A DNA stretch of 64,000 nucleotides from an uncultured Bacteroides sp. (GTDB lineage Bacteria; Bacteroidota; Bacteroidia; Bacteroidales; Bacteroidaceae): NCBI RefSeq assembly GCF_963677945.1, contig NZ_OY782578.1, forward strand, positions 3,315,258-3,379,257. Reading direction: 5' to 3'. The position numbers and the translations under genes were made by a program. Below the pieces are notes generated by a model, which worked only from the letters and a program-made list of their open reading frames with translations, made no database searches and had not been told where the DNA came from. Position 1 is the stretch's first letter, and each line of letters opens with the position of its first letter. Below, piece by piece: positions 50,064 through 57,871 of this stretch.

Positions 50064-51752
50064 TTAATCTGCCATTAATTTACGATATCTTACACGCTTT
50101 GGTTCCTCATTTCCCAAGCGCTTCATCTTATTCTCTTCGTATTCTGAATATGAACCTTCAAAGAAAAAGACTTCTGAATTTCCTTCAAAAGCTAGAATGT
50201 GTGTACAAATTCGATCAAGGAACCAACGGTCGTGTGAAATAACAACAGCACAACCTGCAAAATCATCCAAACCTTCTTCCAAGGCACGAAGTGTATTTAC
50301 GTCAATATCATTGGTTGGTTCATCAAGTAACAATACATTTCCTTCTTCTTTCAAAGCCATGGCAAGGTGAAGTCGGTTACGTTCACCACCGGAAAGCATT
50401 CCACACAATTTTTCCTGATCACCGCCTGAAAAGTTAAAGCGAGAAAGATATGCTCGTGAATTAATATCTCTTCCGCCAATGCGCATTAATTCATTTCCTC
50501 CGGAAATCACCTGATAAACACTCTTCTCAGAATCAATGTCTTTGTGCTGTTGGTCTACATAAGCTAACTTAACAGTTTCACCTACTTCAAATGTACCTTT
50601 ATCAACATGCTCCAATCCCATAATCAAACGGAAAAGAGTTGTTTTACCGGCACCGTTAGGACCAATCACCCCTACTATACCATTAGGTGGAAGATTAAAC
50701 TCAAGGTTATCAAACAACAGCTTATCTCCATAAGCTTTTGTAACACCTTTCACTTCAATTACTTTATTACCTAAACGTGGACCATTAGGAATAAAGATCT
50801 CAAGTCTTTCTTCTTTTTCCTTTTGATCTTCATTCAATAATTTATCGTATGAATTCAAACGAGCTTTACCTTTAGCCTGACGAGCCTTTGGTGCCATACG
50901 CACCCAATCCAATTCTCGTTCCAAAGTTTTTCTACGTTTACTTGCTGTTTTTTCTTCCATCTCCATACGTTTGGTTTTCTGTTCCAACCAGGAAGAGTAG
51001 TTACCTTTCCATGGAATACCTTCGCCACGATCGAGTTCCAGAATCCATCCGGCAACATGATCAAGGAAGTAACGGTCGTGAGTAACCGCAATAACAGTAC
51101 CTGCATATTGTTGAAGATGTTGTTCCAACCAGTCAATAGATTCAGCATCCAGGTGGTTAGTAGGTTCATCAAGCAACAAGATATCTGGTTGTTGAAGCAA
51201 TAATCGGCATAAAGCAACTCGTCTGCGTTCACCTCCTGAAAGATTCTTAACCGGCTGATCTTCCGGTGGGCAACGAAGGGCGTCCATCGCCCTCTCTAGT
51301 TTACTGTCCAAGTTCCACGCATCGGTTGCATCAATTATATCCTGAAGTTCTGCCTGGCGAGCAAAAAGAGCGTCCATTTTATCCTGATCTTCATAATATT
51401 CAGGTTCTCCGAACTTTAGATTGATAGCTTCATATTCAGCTAAAGTATCGACAATGCTTTGCACACCTTCCATTACTACTTCTTTCACAGTTTTAGTATC
51501 ATCCAAATGAGGTTCCTGTGCCAGGTATCCTACTGAATATCCCGGAGAAAAGACCACCTCTCCCTGATAAGACTTTTCAAGTCCGGCAATAATCTTAAGT
51601 AAAGTAGATTTTCCAGATCCGTTAAGACCAATAATACCAATCTTTGCTCCATAAAAGAAAGAAAGATAGATGTTTTTCAATACTTGTTTGTTTGGTTGGA
51701 AAGCTTTGCTAACTCCTACCATTGAGAAAATTATCTTTTTATCGTCAGCCAT
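50064..51752 (-). CDS. ettA: ABC-F translation factor, energy-dependent throttle EttA
   Basis: 562 residues with two ABC domains: GLNGSGKSTLLKIIAGLE (Walker A, about 43-60), LSGGERRRVALCRLLLQQPDILLLDEPTNHLDAESIDWLEQHL (signature and Walker B), and a second set (GPNGAGKTTLFRLIMGLE, SGGERNRLHLAMAL). The EttA arm with ETAS/SRRKTLERELDW region is present. It binds the ribosomal E site and couples early elongation to ATP level. No membrane domain. Promoter is probably TATCTTTG at 51,784-51,791 on the minus strand. Confidence 0.93.
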   Translation of the reverse strand: MADDKKIIFSMVGVSKAFQPNKQVLKNIYLSFFYGAKIGIIGLNGSGKSTLLKIIAGLEKSYQGEVVFSPGYSVGYLAQEPHLDDTKTVKEVVMEGVQSIVDTLAEYEAINLKFGEPEYYEDQDKMDALFARQAELQDIIDATDAWNLDSKLERAMDALRCPPEDQPVKNLSGGERRRVALCRLLLQQPDILLLDEPTNHLDAESIDWLEQHLQQYAGTVIAVTHDRYFLDHVAGWILELDRGEGIPWKGNYSSWLEQKTKRMEMEEKTASKRRKTLERELDWVRMAPKARQAKGKARLNSYDKLLNEDQKEKEERLEIFIPNGPRLGNKVIEVKGVTKAYGDKLLFDNLEFNLPPNGIVGVIGPNGAGKTTLFRLIMGLEHVDKGTFEVGETVKLAYVDQQHKDIDSEKSVYQVISGGNELMRIGGRDINSRAYLSRFNFSGGDQEKLCGMLSGGERNRLHLAMALKEEGNVLLLDEPTNDIDVNTLRALEEGLDDFAGCAVVISHDRWFLDRICTHILAFEGNSEVFFFEGSYSEYEENKMKRLGNEEPKRVRYRKLMAD

Positions 51753-51809
51753 ATATATAATGTATAGAGTTGAATTTCGAAGACAAAGATAAGAAAAAGC
51801 TTGGAATTG

Positions 51810-51840
51810 TTTGGTATTTTAGAAAATAGTTGTACCTTTG
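51810..51840 (+). promoter_or_regulatory. Promoter of the tRNA-Lys gene
   Basis: TTTG at 51,810-51,813, 19-bp spacer, TACCTTTG at 51,833-51,840: an ideal Bacteroides promoter 28 bp before the tRNA. Confidence 0.8.
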
Positions 51841-51867
51841 CACTCGCAATTGAGAAACAAACGATCT

Positions 51868-51940
51868 GATTCGCTAGCTCAGCTGGTAGAGCACAACACT
51901 TTTAATGTTGGGGTCTTGGGTTCGAGCCCCAAGCGGATCA
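51868..51940 (+). tRNA. tRNA-Lys (anticodon UUU)
   Basis: 73 nt with all four arms: acceptor GATTCGC / GCGGATC (one G:U), D-arm GCTC...GAGC, anticodon stem CAACA-CTTTTAA-TGTTG with TTT, T-arm TTGGG-TTCGAGC-CCCAA. CCA is not encoded. It is on the opposite strand to ettA. Confidence 0.97.
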
Positions 51941-51963
51941 CTGAAGCGACAAAACAATTCAAG

Positions 51964-52003
51964 AAAATCCCTGATGATTATTAATTATCAGGGATTTTTT
52001 TTC
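51964..52003 (+). terminator. Terminator of the tRNA-Lys gene
   Basis: AAAATCCCTGAT pairs with ATCAGGGATTTT across an 11-nt loop and runs into an eight-T tract. Confidence 0.9.
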
Positions 52004-52162
52004 TGATTCTTAGAAAAAACGGATAATTCCTAAACCCCGGTTGGTACTTATTTTATGCAAAAAACTGTAGTTCAAGCATTTTATCAGTAGATAAACGTCG
52101 AGACACATAATTTCCGAGATTGGAAGAGAATAAATTGCTTTCAGTCTGATTAAGCTCAAACT

Positions 52163-52690
52163 TCAAATGACTTTCTCGTATAGTTTGAACCAATCCAGTC
52201 CATAGTTACCCAACCCCAAATCTACGGTATCAATATATTCAAAACCGCATTTTTCATACATCAAAATAGCTGGAATATTCTTTTCGTAAACATCCAAACG
52301 AATAGATTTCATACCTGATTTTTGTGCTAGTTCAAACGAGAAATCCATCAAAGAACGACCAACTCGAATTTTGAGGAATAAAGGATGCACTACAAAAGTA
52401 CGTATCACAAAAATAGAACTGTAATCAGTATCTAGTTTCCATTTAACACCATGATAGGCTTCTTCAGGGTGATGATCGAGAATTACAGAACCTACAATTT
52501 TTCCATTATATCTTGCAACAAAAAGATTATTATCTTTCACACCGGCAATTGCATTCTCACGAATCGGATAAATACCTTTTATCCATCCAGGATAATTGGT
52601 GGTAGCCGATAAATAATCATTCAGATCATTGTATAATTCTTCCAATTCATCTATATCAGCAAAAGAACTTGGTTCTATTATAAGTTTCAT
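52163..52690 (-). CDS. GNAT-family N-acetyltransferase
   Basis: 175 residues. The GNAT core is visible: beta strands FVARYNGKIVGSVILDHHPEEAYH, the acetyl-CoA loop VHPLFLKIRVGRSLMDFSFELAQK (R/Q-x2-G-x-G/A replaced by KIRVGRSL), and the C-terminal SIRLDVYEKNIPAILMYEKCGFEYI. It transfers an acetyl group to an unknown amine. Stand-alone gene. Confidence 0.88.
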   Translation of the reverse strand: MKLIIEPSSFADIDELEELYNDLNDYLSATTNYPGWIKGIYPIRENAIAGVKDNNLFVARYNGKIVGSVILDHHPEEAYHGVKWKLDTDYSSIFVIRTFVVHPLFLKIRVGRSLMDFSFELAQKSGMKSIRLDVYEKNIPAILMYEKCGFEYIDTVDLGLGNYGLDWFKLYEKVI

Positions 52691-52822
52691 ATATTTACGT
52701 ATTTACTGGCAAAAGTAAAGATTACTTAGCAATATCTGGAATAAATTCAGCTAAATATAGATTATCAATAAACACAGTCAACTAAAATCAGGACGAGGCA
52801 CAAGCGGCGTGACTTTGTGAAA

Positions 52823-52852
52823 GTGCTTGACTTCCAAGAAGAAGTCAAGCAC
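52823..52852 (-). terminator. Terminator/hairpin after the DPP-IV-like gene
   Basis: A perfect 12-bp stem (GTGCTTGACTTC / GAAGTCAAGCAC, loop CAAGAA) lies 76 bp beyond the gene. The T run on the minus strand is short. Confidence 0.55.
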
Positions 52853-52928
52853 ATATATTTTACTAGCAATCATTAATTTAATTATCTACTGCTGATTGTT
52901 GCTTTTTTTATAATTTATTTACTCTAAG

Positions 52929-55172
52929 TTATTTATACTTTATAGCATCCCAAGCCGGAGGATTAACTCCCATAAGATGTTTTACGAAGAAATCATATCT
53001 TTTATGGTCACCATAATCACCACCTAATGTGTGATTGCTACCAGGAATTACAACCAGTTCAAATTCTTTATTTGCTTTCTCAAGTGCATTTACCACTTGC
53101 ATAGTGGAAGCTGGGTCTACATTATCGTCCATTTCACCAACAACCAACATAAGAGGAGTTTTTAGCAAATGTGCATTTTCCACATTAGAACATTCTGCAT
53201 ATTCTTTTCCAATAGGATAACCCATCCATTGTTCATTCCACCAGATTTTATCCATCCGGTTATCATGGCATCCGCAGCCGGCATAAGCAGCTTTGTAGTG
53301 TTCCGGATAGAAAAGCGTAGCCATCATTGCTTCCTGTCCACCGGCCGAACCGCCAAAAACTCCAAGTCTATCAATATCCATATATGGATACTTCTTTGCA
53401 GCTGCTTTCGTCCAGGCAATACGATCAGGGAATCCGGCATCTTTCAGATTCTTATAGATTATTTCTTCAAATGCTTTCGAACGGAAAGAAGTCCCCATAC
53501 CATCCATTTGTATCACAATAAAGCCTAGTTCAGCAATCGTTGAATGAAATCTCAGGAGCGGAATAAATGATTTAGGAGTATATTGGCTGCCCGGTCCGGC
53601 ATAAATATATTCCAAAACAGGATATTTCTTATTCGGATCAAAATTCGTTGGTCGGATGATTACGCCCCAGATGTCAGTTTTTCCATCACGTCCTTTTGCA
53701 CAGAAAGGTTCGGGAGCAATCCATCCGGCTTTTAGTAATTCAGAGATGTCTGCCTTTTCGAGCGGCATAATTTCTTTTCCATCGGTCGTATTTCGGAGTA
53801 ATGCAATTGGTGCTTTGTTTACCATGGAATAAACATCAACCATATATTTCATATCCTTTGAGAACCAAGTCTGATGCATTCCTTCTTCAGGAGTAAGACA
53901 AGTAAGTCCGGAACCATCAAAATTGATACGGTAATAACGAATCAGATAAGGATCTTCGTTTGCCACCATTCCGTTGGCTGAGAAATAAATAACCCGGTTA
54001 GCCTCATCTACCTGAATAACATCGCGCACGTACCACTCTCCTTTTGTTATTTGATTCTTCACCTCTCCTGTTTTACGATCATACAGATAAAGATGGTTCC
54101 AGTTATCACGCTCGCTCATCCAGATTATTTCGTTACTATTAGCCAAGTCTCTGCGGAAATAACGATTGTAGTTCACAAAAGTCTTACTGGTTTCATTAAT
54201 TATAGTTCTAACCTTTCCTGTTTCGGCCGATAGTTCCAATACACGAAATGCCTGATGCCCTCTTTGGTTGTACTCAAACAAAACAGATTTGCTATCAGAA
54301 CTCCACTCTGGTCCTCTAAGCTCAAACTGACTATTGAATAGTTCCGTTGAAGGTATCTGAGATTCCCCAGTAGTTACATCAAAGATACACGGACATTTAA
54401 CAGGAAGAGCGTCACCTGGTTTGGCATATTCTCGTTTATGAAGCCTAGGCTGTATCTGACCTGCCGGCGATGATTCCACAAAATAGATATATCTCTTTTC
54501 AGCCGGACGGAATTTCATCACAGCTACTTTCTTTGAATCAGGCGACCAATGGATGTAGGCTGAATAATATTCACCCGGTGATCCATCGAAACTCAACGCT
54601 TTTTCTTTCCCAAACAGGTTATCTTTTATATATACATTCTGATTCTTAATAAAGGCAGTCAGCTTTCCATTCGGAGAAACCACAGGATCTCCAACGAGTT
54701 CATCGTCCCATTCGTTCCAATACTTGTATTCCGGCTTAACCACTCTCCCTTCATTTACAAGGTTACTCTTTTTACTCAAATACATCCATTTATAATTATT
54801 ATATATAAAACGGAGCGTATCCAGCGAAGGGTTAACTTGTAGTTCCTGAAGGGGAAGTTTTGTGGCATCAATAGTCTGACCTGCAGATGAAGCTAGTAAC
54901 TTAGCTAACTTCTGATGGTCGAACAGTTCTTTTCGTGTTTTCTTTACTGCGTCTGTTACTACGTACACTTTCCCCTGAGGAGTGTTACGCACATACCAAA
55001 ACTGATTTGTATTTCCAATCCATTGAGGATTTACGTCCGAGTAAAATACCTTGTCCTTGAAGTTGCTACTCAGAGAAAAAGCACGTTGATAATCGTTCAG
55101 CGTGCCTTGTGCATAAAGCGCATTACCCGAAAGTAATGCGCCTATTGCTAATAAATAAATTCTTTTCATCAT
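52929..55172 (-). CDS. Secreted S9B dipeptidyl-peptidase IV-like protease
   Basis: 747 residues with a signal peptide (to AQGTL). The beta-propeller region is followed by an alpha/beta-hydrolase domain. GVFGGSAGGQEA holds the Ser nucleophile (about 597), GEMDDNVDP the Asp and GSNHTLGG the His. It is predicted to cut Xaa-Pro type dipeptides in the periplasm. It is the last gene of the GH127 operon, starting 1 bp after the GH127 stop, which hints at a glycoprotein such as an extensin or arabinogalactan protein as substrate (inference). Confidence 0.9.
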   Translation of the reverse strand: MMKRIYLLAIGALLSGNALYAQGTLNDYQRAFSLSSNFKDKVFYSDVNPQWIGNTNQFWYVRNTPQGKVYVVTDAVKKTRKELFDHQKLAKLLASSAGQTIDATKLPLQELQVNPSLDTLRFIYNNYKWMYLSKKSNLVNEGRVVKPEYKYWNEWDDELVGDPVVSPNGKLTAFIKNQNVYIKDNLFGKEKALSFDGSPGEYYSAYIHWSPDSKKVAVMKFRPAEKRYIYFVESSPAGQIQPRLHKREYAKPGDALPVKCPCIFDVTTGESQIPSTELFNSQFELRGPEWSSDSKSVLFEYNQRGHQAFRVLELSAETGKVRTIINETSKTFVNYNRYFRRDLANSNEIIWMSERDNWNHLYLYDRKTGEVKNQITKGEWYVRDVIQVDEANRVIYFSANGMVANEDPYLIRYYRINFDGSGLTCLTPEEGMHQTWFSKDMKYMVDVYSMVNKAPIALLRNTTDGKEIMPLEKADISELLKAGWIAPEPFCAKGRDGKTDIWGVIIRPTNFDPNKKYPVLEYIYAGPGSQYTPKSFIPLLRFHSTIAELGFIVIQMDGMGTSFRSKAFEEIIYKNLKDAGFPDRIAWTKAAAKKYPYMDIDRLGVFGGSAGGQEAMMATLFYPEHYKAAYAGCGCHDNRMDKIWWNEQWMGYPIGKEYAECSNVENAHLLKTPLMLVVGEMDDNVDPASTMQVVNALEKANKEFELVVIPGSNHTLGGDYGDHKRYDFFVKHLMGVNPPAWDAIKYK

Positions 55173-55173
55173 G

Positions 55174-57573
55174 CTATTCTACTTCCCATTCAAAAATACC
55201 GGCAGAATTCTTTCCCGGAAGATTAATTTCGAGTTTTAGTTCTTTAGTCGTTACCGGTTTAAATATAACTTCATTACTAATTCCTTTTTCAATACCATAA
55301 GCCGAAGAGTTTTCTACAGGACTCCATTCACCTGCAGAATTCTTATAATACAGTTTCCATGATTTTGGAACACGACATCCTCCCCAGGGAGCATCATCAT
55401 ACCAGAATACAGAAGATCTGGATACAGTCTTTTCTCCGCCGAAATCGTAAGCAATCCATTCAGTAGATCCTTCTTTCGGCCACCAATGATAATAAGGAAC
55501 TGATTTATCATTTCCATCTTTTGGAAGAAGTCTGTCGTTGATTGCTGATATTGATTTTACATTATGTGATGCAGAAACTTTGCTTTCTGAAGCAATGGTT
55601 GGAGGCATAGCAGGACGAGTTGCGTTCAGGTCTATTGGTAACCAAACAGCCATATCTCCACTTCCACGGTGTGCCCATGCATAATAAGGAATAAGGTTAA
55701 GTTTTACATCTTTAGCAATAAGTTTTCCTTTATCATCATAATTTAAAGCCTGAGCATCTGTCTGAATCATGTCAATTCCATAAAGTAGATCAGATTTCTT
55801 TTCAACTGTGAATACAGGCTTCTTATTCATTATAACACTTTGAATACTAAAATCATTATCAGGCCATTCAGCACAATAAACCAGCGGTCCGCGTTCTACT
55901 GAAATCTTTCCTCTGTCGGCTTCCACTTGCTGATTAGCTTTTACAGTACGTACCTCCATATCGAAATGAACCTCTACTACATCTCCCTTTTTCCATGTAC
56001 GAGGAATAGTGAAGTATCCTTTTTCTATATTGCTTTCAACAACTTTACCGTTTACTTTTACTGTATATCCAAGTGTCTTTTTATCTGTATAACTATATAA
56101 GTTTCCCGGAACAACAGAGCCTTGAACCCATCCCGGAACACGAATCTTCATTGCAAAATTTTGTTTTCCTTTCGGAGAAACTTCCAGTTTGATATCACCA
56201 TTCCATGGATAACTAGTACTTTGTTTCAAGGTTACATTTTTACCGTTCACCTTCAAATCAGAACTATTTGCCATGAAAAGGTTTACGTAAACATCATTGT
56301 TATGAACCGCATAGATATATCCGGGAATAGAAGGAATGAAACGGCAAATATTTGACGGACAGCAAGCGCAACCAAACCAAGGCTGACGTTGGTGCTGACC
56401 AATAGATTCCAATGGGTTTGGATAGAAGAAACCACCGCCATCTAAAGATACGCCGGAGATTAAGCCATTATAAAGAGTACGTTCCAGAACATCATAGTAT
56501 TTGGCTTCACCATGCAACAGGAATAAACGATAGTTTAGATAAACGTTCCCGATAGCTGCACAGGTTTCACAATAGGCAGACATATTAGGCAATTCATAAT
56601 TTTCACCGAAAGCCTCACCATTACTAGTTGCTCCAATTCCACCCGTGATATATAGTTTCTTATTTACAATATTATCCCATATTTTATCGATGGCATCAAT
56701 ATAACCTTTATCTCCTGTAAGAGCTGCAACATCTGCCATACCAGAATACATGTAAGCTGCACGAACAGCATGACCTACAGCCTCATCCTGCTGCAAAACC
56801 GGTTTATGAGCCTGACTGTATTCTTCTTTCTTTTCGGTATACCCGCGTTTATCCAGTAAGAACTTAGCCAGATTAATATATTTCTTTTGTCCGGTCACCA
56901 CATAAAGTTTAGCAAGCGCCATTTCTGCAATCTGATGTCCCGGTACAACAGTAACCTGTCCCGGTTTTTCTCCAATGGATCTTTCCGCACAATCAGCGTA
57001 TTTTATGGCAATATCTAGGAAGTTCCTTTTTCCTGTAGCCTGATAATGAGCAATGGCACCCTCAATCATGTGTCCAAGATTATACAATTCATGACTAAGA
57101 TCCTCTTCCTTTTCCCAACGTTTGCTACCAGCCCATTCGTGAGGATGCTTAGGGTTCATGGTGCGAGAAGTGTAAAGATAGCCATCCGGTTCCTGTGCTG
57201 CTGCAACAATAACCAATACACTATCAATATATTTAGCCAGCTTTTTATTCGGAAAAGTCTGCATGGAGTAACTTGCTCCTTCTATCGTTTTATAAACGTC
57301 GGTATCATCGAATGAGAAACCTTCCACCTTATAAGATTCACTAGGATGCGCAGCCTTTACAAAGTTTTCATACCGCCCGGTTTCTTCGCATTTTTTGAAT
57401 GCCAAAGGAATAGTCACTTCACGACTCGCCCTAAGACGCTGTCCCCAAAAGGAATCTGTTACCTTAACCGATGTAAAAGGTACTGGAGTAATTGGATATC
57501 CGCCACTTTGTTTAACCTGCGCCTGCATTGCTACGCTCAGACTTAATAGTGCTACGGCTAATTGTTTTTTCAT
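55174..57573 (-). CDS. GH127 beta-L-arabinofuranosidase-like enzyme
   Basis: 799 residues, signal peptide to about 18 (AMQAQ). The alpha/alpha-barrel (40-450) holds ENYELPNMSAYCETCAAIGN with the key Glu, and CACCPSNICRFIPSIPGYIY with the vicinal Cys used as nucleophile/zinc ligands in GH127. An extra C-terminal beta domain of about 120 residues adds a CBM-like part (GSTEWIAYDFGGEKTVSRSSVFW). It would release beta-linked L-arabinofuranose from plant glycoproteins or arabinans. First gene of a two-gene unit. Confidence 0.88.
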   Translation of the reverse strand: MKKQLAVALLSLSVAMQAQVKQSGGYPITPVPFTSVKVTDSFWGQRLRASREVTIPLAFKKCEETGRYENFVKAAHPSESYKVEGFSFDDTDVYKTIEGASYSMQTFPNKKLAKYIDSVLVIVAAAQEPDGYLYTSRTMNPKHPHEWAGSKRWEKEEDLSHELYNLGHMIEGAIAHYQATGKRNFLDIAIKYADCAERSIGEKPGQVTVVPGHQIAEMALAKLYVVTGQKKYINLAKFLLDKRGYTEKKEEYSQAHKPVLQQDEAVGHAVRAAYMYSGMADVAALTGDKGYIDAIDKIWDNIVNKKLYITGGIGATSNGEAFGENYELPNMSAYCETCAAIGNVYLNYRLFLLHGEAKYYDVLERTLYNGLISGVSLDGGGFFYPNPLESIGQHQRQPWFGCACCPSNICRFIPSIPGYIYAVHNNDVYVNLFMANSSDLKVNGKNVTLKQSTSYPWNGDIKLEVSPKGKQNFAMKIRVPGWVQGSVVPGNLYSYTDKKTLGYTVKVNGKVVESNIEKGYFTIPRTWKKGDVVEVHFDMEVRTVKANQQVEADRGKISVERGPLVYCAEWPDNDFSIQSVIMNKKPVFTVEKKSDLLYGIDMIQTDAQALNYDDKGKLIAKDVKLNLIPYYAWAHRGSGDMAVWLPIDLNATRPAMPPTIASESKVSASHNVKSISAINDRLLPKDGNDKSVPYYHWWPKEGSTEWIAYDFGGEKTVSRSSVFWYDDAPWGGCRVPKSWKLYYKNSAGEWSPVENSSAYGIEKGISNEVIFKPVTTKELKLEINLPGKNSAGIFEWEVE

Positions 57574-57871
57574 GGTTCTTCAGTATTTGTTTATTATCAA
57601 TCGTTATCTAATGTGTTTTATCTTGTTAGTTAAGTAATTTACTGGCGTTATTTTTAAATAAAGGTGTACACCTTACAGTTATTTAGAGTAGAGTATAATT
57701 TTAATAAGTGTACACCTTTTTCCAAAAACAACTTTAATAGAGAATTTAACTGAAAAGTTCTTTTTGCTTAATCCCGGTTATGGGGTAAGCTAACCTCTAC
57801 TTTTAACAAGGCATAAAAGTAATTAAATATTTTCGCTTATCAGAATAATATTATTCTAATTATAGCTCATT
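57574..57871 (-). promoter_or_regulatory. Control region with two GTGTACAC palindromes
   Basis: AAGGTGTACACCTT (57,661-57,674, perfect palindrome) and AAGTGTACACCTT (57,706-57,718) carry TGTACA at 57,665 and 57,709, 44 bp apart. They lie 88-145 bp upstream of the GH127 start. Nothing else of note is seen in this gap. The same TGTACA core in 22-bp steps occurs at 5354. Confidence 0.55.

Noticed and set aside
57395-57637. Plus-strand frames over the GH127 signal region
   Set aside because: Shadows of the GH127 gene without promoter or family resemblance.
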